57,780 nt of DNA from Pseudobacteriovorax sp. Its GTDB lineage: Bacteria; Bdellovibrionota_B; Oligoflexia; Oligoflexales; Oligoflexaceae. A model generated the notes under the pieces. The model was not told where the DNA came from, made no database searches, and saw nothing but the letters and a program-made list of their open reading frames with translations. Position numbers and translations under genes: made by a program. Below, one piece after another: positions 52,676 through 57,780 of this stretch; position 1 is the first letter of the stretch, and each line of letters opens with the position of its first letter. Where the stretch lies: the NCBI GenBank assembly GCA_013215145.1, contig JABSRP010000046.1, positions 1 through 57,780 on the forward strand. Direction: 5' to 3'.

Positions 52676-54829
52676 ATGTCCGCTAATGACAACGAATTCA
52701 GTCTTAAAGTGTTTGATCCAGATATGTCCCTCTTTAACTCCTGGAAACTAAAGCAAACACAAGCAAACATGGAGACTCCCCTCCCGTTTGAAGCAGTAGA
52801 AAGCGGCTGGGATCAGGACAAAAAGCTTCAATTCTTGCGAGAAAACAAATTGGGGCGACTTTCGCTCATCCCAAGCCCAGATTTTTTCCAAGATATACAT
52901 CCAAAACTTCGTAGTAGCGGGTATAAGACTCTTCTACATCTAGACTATACCGCATCTGCCCAAGGTCTGGCATTTATCGAGTCTTACATAGCTGACTGTA
53001 TGAAAACTTATGCCAACACTCATACTGAGACCTCCGCCACAGGCAAATACTCGACAAATCGATTCCATAAGGCCATAGAGTCGATCCGAAAGCACGTCAA
53101 TGGAGGTAGGGATAGTTTCGTGATACCCTCCGGCTATGGCGCAACGGGAGCCATCGAAAAGGTACAAAAGATTTTGGGTTTGTACTTCTCGCCAAAAGGA
53201 CAGAAGAACGCCCGAGAGCTTTTCCATTTTGATCTAAAGGCAAAAATGAAAGAAAAGTTTGTCGTCTTTGTTGGTCCTAGTGAGCACCACTCAAACGACG
53301 TTACCTGGCAGGATGCTTCTCTTTGTCAGTTTGTTCGCATTAAAGCTGTAAAGGAAGGTCCTTTCATCAATCATGTCGACTTACAAGACCTGGAAACTCA
53401 ACTAGGTAAATTCCCAAACCATATCAAAATTGGATCTTTTTCTGCGGCCTCAAATGTCACCGGACTTAAAGCTCAGCTAAAAGAGATTGGCCAGGTTTTG
53501 CGACGCTATAATGCCTACTTTTTTGTAGACTATGCCGCTTCAGGCCCCTATGCAGACATGGATATGACTGAAAATCAAATAGATGCTCTGTTCTTATCTA
53601 TGCACAAGAACTTAGGAGGAGCAAACCTTGGTGTTTTGGTCGGGAAAAGCCACATTTATGATTTAAAAGCCAACCCCTCATTCGGGGGCGGAGGCACCGT
53701 ATCTGCCGTGACTCCATGGGATTATCATTTTCATGAAAAAATCGAGGAACGTGAGTATCCCGGAACTCCAGCCATCCGTCAAGTGTGGCAGGCTGCACTC
53801 TCTTTCGAGACTAAGGATTGGGTGGGTAAAGAGACCATCGAAACCGTCGACCAAGCTCTATCGGAAAAGATGATTAACTTTATGGAAGATCATCCTCAAA
53901 TTCTATTGCTTGGCAACAAGGACCCAAAGCAGAGGTTCCCCATTTTTTCATTTTTGGTTCGACACGGGGACAAGATGCTGCATCACACCTTGGTAGCAGC
54001 CCTCTTTAATGATCTGTTCGGAATCCAGGCACGCAGTGGATGTGCATGTGCTGGCCCTTTTGGACATGAGTTACTAAACATAGCCAAAGAGCAGTCGGAC
54101 AAGTACGTGGAACTCATTCTTAACGTGCTTAATGGCTTCAAACCTGGCTGGACCAGGATAGGAACTCACTACTCTCTGTCAGAGGAAGAGGTGGACTATA
54201 CCATCAAGGCTCTCAACGGCATTGCCTATTTCGGTGCCTTATTTCTCGACCAGTACCAGCTCAATCCCTTTACCGGTGAGTGGACTCATGACCGCTCGCA
54301 AGAAGATCCGATCGAACTGTCGATCGAGGATGCTATTGGAAGATCCAAAGGCGCTAATCAGCTTCCCACTCTTAGCCATGAAAGCGATCTTTATATTGGG
54401 TTTCGAAACCAGTTAAAAGAGTTTCAGTTACTAGTTTCGTGTAAGATCACAAAACTTCTTATCGCATCATTAGATCATCTTTCCATGGAGGACTTCGAAA
54501 GCTTAAGTATGTCCGCACTAACCGTTGTAGAAGGCTACTTAGACCAAATTCGTTTTTTTCAAGAGGATGATTTTATCAATTCCCTAGCAGCTGAATTATG
54601 CCCTAAAGTCGTGCCATCAGAAAGGCTTTCTGAGTCTTGTAAAGAGGGTCTTAGAACCCTCTTAAATGACCTTGTCTTTAAGCCACAAAACAATCTCAGT
54701 ACCTTTGAGGACTTTTCCGAAACCACCGAAGCCGTGGACTTCTTTTACGTCACCAAAGGAAAACTAAATCCAGGAATCGATTGGACTAAAGTCAAAAAAC
54801 CAATAATCTGTCCCGCCGTGGATTATTAG
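52676..54829 (+). CDS. Class-V aminotransferase-fold PLP enzyme (cysteine desulfurase-like) with C-terminal extension
   Basis: 717 residues. The PLP-binding Lys311 lies in SMHKNLGG; the active-site Cys-loop is at Cys456/Cys458 (ARSGCACAGPFG), as in SufS-like or sulfur-lyase enzymes. FVDYAASGPYADMD carries the PLP Asp and FVGPSEHHSNDVTW the His that stacks on PLP. The last ~180 residues (about 535-717) form a mostly helical, acidic extension with no known motif. SufS itself is near 410 residues, so this is a long relative of the class-V family; the substrate is unknown. AAGGAA precedes the ATG. Its stop overlaps that of the Rsm22-like gene by 4 bp. Confidence 0.85.
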   Translation: MSANDNEFSLKVFDPDMSLFNSWKLKQTQANMETPLPFEAVESGWDQDKKLQFLRENKLGRLSLIPSPDFFQDIHPKLRSSGYKTLLHLDYTASAQGLAFIESYIADCMKTYANTHTETSATGKYSTNRFHKAIESIRKHVNGGRDSFVIPSGYGATGAIEKVQKILGLYFSPKGQKNARELFHFDLKAKMKEKFVVFVGPSEHHSNDVTWQDASLCQFVRIKAVKEGPFINHVDLQDLETQLGKFPNHIKIGSFSAASNVTGLKAQLKEIGQVLRRYNAYFFVDYAASGPYADMDMTENQIDALFLSMHKNLGGANLGVLVGKSHIYDLKANPSFGGGGTVSAVTPWDYHFHEKIEEREYPGTPAIRQVWQAALSFETKDWVGKETIETVDQALSEKMINFMEDHPQILLLGNKDPKQRFPIFSFLVRHGDKMLHHTLVAALFNDLFGIQARSGCACAGPFGHELLNIAKEQSDKYVELILNVLNGFKPGWTRIGTHYSLSEEEVDYTIKALNGIAYFGALFLDQYQLNPFTGEWTHDRSQEDPIELSIEDAIGRSKGANQLPTLSHESDLYIGFRNQLKEFQLLVSCKITKLLIASLDHLSMEDFESLSMSALTVVEGYLDQIRFFQEDDFINSLAAELCPKVVPSERLSESCKEGLRTLLNDLVFKPQNNLSTFEDFSETTEAVDFFYVTKGKLNPGIDWTKVKKPIICPAVDY

Positions 54830-55767
54830 CTTTTCACAGATGATTCTGTTAGCAAAGCAAAGCTATCTTTTTTCATCTGTTTTAGCTTTGCTTTGTGCCG
54901 AGACTTCAAAAAACGAATATTGCAAAGCCCTTCCGCATCGCAACCCACTACTTCGGAATAGGCTTTGTGCTTCCTGATAGGACCAATGCAGCGAATGCCA
55001 TCTTCCTCGTCAAGTTGAACCGCAGTTTCCATTTCTTTTTTAATCATAAATAGAAAGCTCAGCGGCAGAGTATGAAGGTCTATGTTTAGGCGATCAGAAA
55101 ACTCTCGCCAATAACTTGATTGAAAAATAAAACTAGGTGGTTCGGCAAAAAAATGACACCAATCGTCATCACCTAAAGAAAAGGGGCATGTTCTTTGGTG
55201 GGTGCATGGGGCCAGAACCCGGTATTGAGCCATTAATTGCTGTCGCACCATGCTAAGTTTTTGCGAGCAGTCTTTAGTGCCCGGCTCTAGCCACAGTATA
55301 ACCTGGCTACCCGCTATGTCACTTAAACATGTCTTTATTTGGCTAGGATTCATCTCCGAGAGAACATGGCTCACAAGACTCATAGCGGCTGGGCTTTTGC
55401 CATCGACAAACCCCACAGACTCGTGCTTAGCTTTTAGCCGGTTTCGCGCAAAAGCCATAGAGATAGGCGATCGATCGTACAAAAAAACTTGAGACAACGA
55501 GTTTCTGCTGGGAAGGACCTCAAGTAAAGACTCTACTGCCACACCAGTACCACATCCCCAGTCCAATACTGATTCGACTTCAGTAAAATATCGATCCAGT
55601 CCTTCTCGTTTTAGGAGTCTAAAAACCTCCTGCCACTTCCAAAGAATTCTTTGCGCAAGTGTTTCATGATAGGCCTCCAACACCTCTTGACTCTGCCAGT
55701 AATTGTCTATCTGCGCCTTGCCAGAAAAATACAAACCCCGAATTTTTTGAACCAGTTCCCAATCCAA
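54826..55767 (-). CDS. Rsm22-like SAM-dependent methyltransferase (small ribosomal subunit)
   Basis: 313 residues. Motif I VLDWGCGTGVAVESLL, then LYDRSPISMAFARNRL, and the Rsm22-specific block VLAPCTHQRTCPFSLGDDDWCHFFAEPP, whose Cys residues may bind an Fe-S cluster. PLSFLFMIKK is also typical. Mitochondrial Rsm22 is needed for small-subunit maturation; the bacterial relatives' exact target is not certain. The start is a TTG with AGGTGG before it. The first 50 residues are helical. Overlaps the PLP enzyme stop by 4 bp. Confidence 0.85.
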   Translation of the reverse strand: MDWELVQKIRGLYFSGKAQIDNYWQSQEVLEAYHETLAQRILWKWQEVFRLLKREGLDRYFTEVESVLDWGCGTGVAVESLLEVLPSRNSLSQVFLYDRSPISMAFARNRLKAKHESVGFVDGKSPAAMSLVSHVLSEMNPSQIKTCLSDIAGSQVILWLEPGTKDCSQKLSMVRQQLMAQYRVLAPCTHQRTCPFSLGDDDWCHFFAEPPSFIFQSSYWREFSDRLNIDLHTLPLSFLFMIKKEMETAVQLDEEDGIRCIGPIRKHKAYSEVVGCDAEGLCNIRFLKSRHKAKLKQMKKDSFALLTESSVKS

Positions 55768-55987
55768 TTTTAAGATCCACCTGTCAATGAAAATCGCTCA
55801 TGAGGCAAATGGTCAAATCGCTTGACGATAAAGATTTGTAGCGACAGACCAGCTCCAAGCTGTTAGCTTTACTGAACTATCATAGGATCAAACAAGGTAC
55901 AAACCCATTACTGTGTTAAACTGATAGTATGTAAAATAAACGGCTCCCCAATCAATTTGATGGTTTCATTCCAGTTAGGTCAACAGC

Positions 55988-56728
55988 ATGTCAGAAAACT
56001 CTGTGATATTTGGCGCTACTTCTACGTTAGCCGTAAGCATAGCCAAGAGGCTTGCAGAACGTCACGATCACCTTTTTCTGATCGCAAGATCTCAGCCGCG
56101 CTTGAATGCATTAAAAGATGATCTTATGGCTCGAGGTGCCGCATCAGTCTCGCTGCTGACTGCTGATTTCTCCAAACTCGACACCATCGACCCCGTCTGC
56201 CAGTCCGTTATTGCAAAAGCAAACGTGATTCACAAAGTTTTTGTCTGTCATGGTGTACTAGGTAATCAGGAGTTAGCTCAACAAGATATCACCACTGCCT
56301 TTCACGATTTAGATGTAAATTTTTCAAGTTATGTGGCAATTCTAACCCCGATTGCGAACCAAATGGAAACCGATGGAGTTGGAACCATCATTGTGATCTC
56401 TTCAGTTGCTGGTGACCGTGGACGACAATCCAACTATATTTACGGAACTGCTAAGGCTGCTACCACCGCATTCACCTCAGGCTTGAGAAACAGGCTCCAT
56501 CGATCAAACGTGTCCGTGCTTACAGTCAAGCCTGGGTTTATGGACACTGCTATGACTCAACATCTGAAAAAAAACCCCCTTTTTATCAGCGCGGATCGCG
56601 CAGCTGAAATCATTTTAAAGGCCCTCGATTCGCGGAAAAATATCGTCTATGTCCCGCGATTCTGGCAATTAATTATGCTACTGATAAAAGCGATTCCCGA
56701 GACCTTATTCAAAAGGTTAAAACTCTAA
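55988..56728 (+). CDS. Short-chain dehydrogenase/reductase, DprE2-like
   Basis: 246 residues. Rossmann start SVIFGATSTLAVSIAKRLAE, catalytic Ser138/139, Tyr152 and Lys156 (YGTAK), and VLTVKPGFMDTAMT. The C-terminus IVYVPRFWQLIMLLIKAIPETLFKRL fits the DprE2-type branch of SDRs (2'-keto arabinose or related sugar-lipid reductases), which usually carry a hydrophobic membrane-binding tail. GGTCAAC precedes the ATG without a strong Shine-Dalgarno. No DprE1-like partner is in the window. Confidence 0.88.
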   Translation: MSENSVIFGATSTLAVSIAKRLAERHDHLFLIARSQPRLNALKDDLMARGAASVSLLTADFSKLDTIDPVCQSVIAKANVIHKVFVCHGVLGNQELAQQDITTAFHDLDVNFSSYVAILTPIANQMETDGVGTIIVISSVAGDRGRQSNYIYGTAKAATTAFTSGLRNRLHRSNVSVLTVKPGFMDTAMTQHLKKNPLFISADRAAEIILKALDSRKNIVYVPRFWQLIMLLIKAIPETLFKRLKL

Positions 56729-56793
56729 AAGCAATCATCTAAAGTTTCAGACTATTTCCTCCGAAATTAATGTAAGACCAATAAGAGGGAAAT

Positions 56794-57702
56794 ATGAAGC
56801 TAGTCATCTTACTTTTCGTAACATTTGCCCTATCCTGCGCTAATTCGGGCGAAGAAAGCGAAAAAAGCGAACCCAGCAGCCAAAGTAGGCAGGTTGGAAT
56901 TGGTGACCAAGACTTAGAGACCAACCCCACGTCCCGCATTGTCTTGAAGTTTGCTGACAATGTTTCCACAACAAATCTATCTGGTTACGTCGTTGGTCAA
57001 GCAGGAATTCATCTACTCGGCTACAACGAGACCTATAACTTTTTCAGCTTTGAGCAGTTGCCCATTGCTGCGTACGACATCGTTATCCTGGCTACTGGAA
57101 GCGACGGCCAGGCTATAGGTCGCAGATACAACGGGGTTCAGGTAGTGGAGGAGCGCAATGCGGTGGTGTCCGATATTACCTTACCTCCCTTAACTCGAAT
57201 TAGTGGAACCGTTTTTACCGAAAGTGGGTCAGCTGCAGAAGGCTCTCAAGTCACAGTAGCCGGAACCAATATCAGCACCTCAGTGGATGCCCAGGGGAAC
57301 TATACAGTGGAAGGAATTCCTTATGGAATTCACCGGTTCGAATACATCGCTTCAGATTTCGAGACGGGATTTATCGATCTCTATAAAATTGAGCAACCAC
57401 CAGAAATCGGCCTGCCAAGTATGATTCTGGGTAAGAGTTCGCAGCTCGGTCTATCGATCATTGGCGAGGCCAACAGCCTACAAATCCCCTTTCTGATCCG
57501 AGCTCCGTCCGCGGCAAACCAGTTTAGAATCAGCCAAAGCCAAAATTTCGGCGATAGTAACTGGCAGAATCTCATTTCCCATATTCGCTACGGTTTTACC
57601 GAAGAAGGCCCAAAACAGCTATTTATTCAATTCTCTAACAACGGAACTCAACTAAGCACCGTCTATAGCCTAGACTTTGAGATTGTCCTTAGCTCACCCT
57701 AG
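56794..57702 (+). CDS. Lipoprotein with a carboxypeptidase-regulatory-like domain
   Basis: 302 residues. Signal peptide with lipobox ALSC (Cys16). Residues about 45-115 are beta-rich. A CarboxypepD-regulatory/SpaA-like beta-sandwich lies at about 125-195 (TRISGTVFTESGSAAEGSQV, SVDAQGNYTVEGIPYGIHRF). The last ~90 residues are again beta strands, possibly a second sandwich. AGAGGG precedes the ATG by about 5 nt. The protein would hang from the membrane as a binding or adhesion module. Partner unknown. Confidence 0.8.
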   Translation: MKLVILLFVTFALSCANSGEESEKSEPSSQSRQVGIGDQDLETNPTSRIVLKFADNVSTTNLSGYVVGQAGIHLLGYNETYNFFSFEQLPIAAYDIVILATGSDGQAIGRRYNGVQVVEERNAVVSDITLPPLTRISGTVFTESGSAAEGSQVTVAGTNISTSVDAQGNYTVEGIPYGIHRFEYIASDFETGFIDLYKIEQPPEIGLPSMILGKSSQLGLSIIGEANSLQIPFLIRAPSAANQFRISQSQNFGDSNWQNLISHIRYGFTEEGPKQLFIQFSNNGTQLSTVYSLDFEIVLSSP

Positions 57703-57765
57703 GCAATGCCGTTAACTTAAGGCTGTAATCTATATGGGTCAATATTTCTGGGGAGTTGTCTGGAT

Positions 57766-57780
57766 ATGAAAAAGCCATGT
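57766..57780 (+). CDS. Possible start of a gene running off the window
   Basis: ATGAAAAAGCCATGT with GGGGAG 10 nt before it (57750-57755). It encodes MKKPC so far, which could begin a signal peptide. Only five codons are visible. Confidence 0.25.

Noticed and set aside
1..57780. CRISPR arrays, tRNA/rRNA genes, integrases, transposases or toxin-antitoxin modules
   Set aside because: None seen: no regularly spaced direct repeats, no cloverleaf or rRNA sequence recognised, and no protein with those motifs among the open frames.

Overview
The window (about 58 kb, moderate GC, both strands densely coded) looks like the chromosome of a Gram-negative bacterium related to Bdellovibrio, Oligoflexus or Pseudobacteriovorax. 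The evidence is indirect: many lipoproteins and an Lgt enzyme, an outer-membrane beta-barrel, very large Hpt/TPR signalling proteins, receiver-TPR and PilZ proteins, a single-chain multidomain biotin-dependent carboxylase of about 1870 residues, and the carboxynorspermidine route to polyamines. The taxonomic placement is inference. I see no rRNA, tRNA, CRISPR array, phage module or insertion sequence.

Layout. 0.3-4.7 kb: a small lipoprotein, an outer-membrane barrel, a crotonase, a two-gene CBS-domain operon, and a broken or chimeric metallophosphoesterase::phosphodiester-glycosidase gene. 4.8-8.5 kb: a secreted S9 peptidase and a lytic transglycosylase, tail to tail. 8.7-16.9 kb: two giant tandem signalling genes with the same overall plan. 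The first ends in a CheA-like Hpt plus ATPase; the second appears to be a degenerate paralogue without the Hpt and ATP-binding motifs. 16.9-22.2 kb: a nitroreductase, an ArsR-methyltransferase fusion (SahR-like) in an operon with S-adenosylhomocysteinase, and 2,4-dienoyl-CoA reductase. 22.2-24.7 kb: an operon for an Atm1-like ABC exporter, a DUF2007 protein and a secreted Cys-containing protein. 24.9-29.2 kb: a dicarboxylate/amino-acid symporter, a receiver-TPR protein, Lgt, and a LigB-fold protein whose Shine-Dalgarno is buried in a hairpin. 29.3-31.7 kb: carboxynorspermidine dehydrogenase and decarboxylase. 31.7-33.6 kb: a PilZ plus receiver-TPR operon. 33.8-39.5 kb: the giant acyl-CoA carboxylase.

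From 39.5 kb on there is a 113-bp hairpin element between two terminators, two leucine-rich-repeat lipoproteins (one carrying a c-type haem motif), a Ser/Pro-rich coiled-coil protein, a PAN/apple-like protein, a metallophosphoesterase, a von Willebrand A lipoprotein with tandem repeats, a phosphopantetheinyl transferase just behind a terminator, a receiver-histidine kinase, an esterase and DUF1415 pair, a hemolysin III membrane protein, a class-V PLP enzyme, an Rsm22-like methyltransferase, an SDR and a carboxypeptidase-regulatory-like lipoprotein.

Themes. Lgt modifies the kind of prolipoproteins that this window encodes in number (at least five). Methyl-cycle, fatty-acid (carboxylase, FadH, crotonase, phosphopantetheinyl transferase) and polyamine genes are the recognisable metabolism. 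Many start codons are TTG with a good Shine-Dalgarno, and most convergent gene pairs overlap at their stops by 4-36 bp. The items most worth follow-up are the tandem kinase/pseudokinase pair, the LRR-haem lipoprotein, the Shine-Dalgarno-occluding hairpin before the LigB-like gene, the chimeric phosphoesterase locus, and the long inverted repeat at 39.6 kb.
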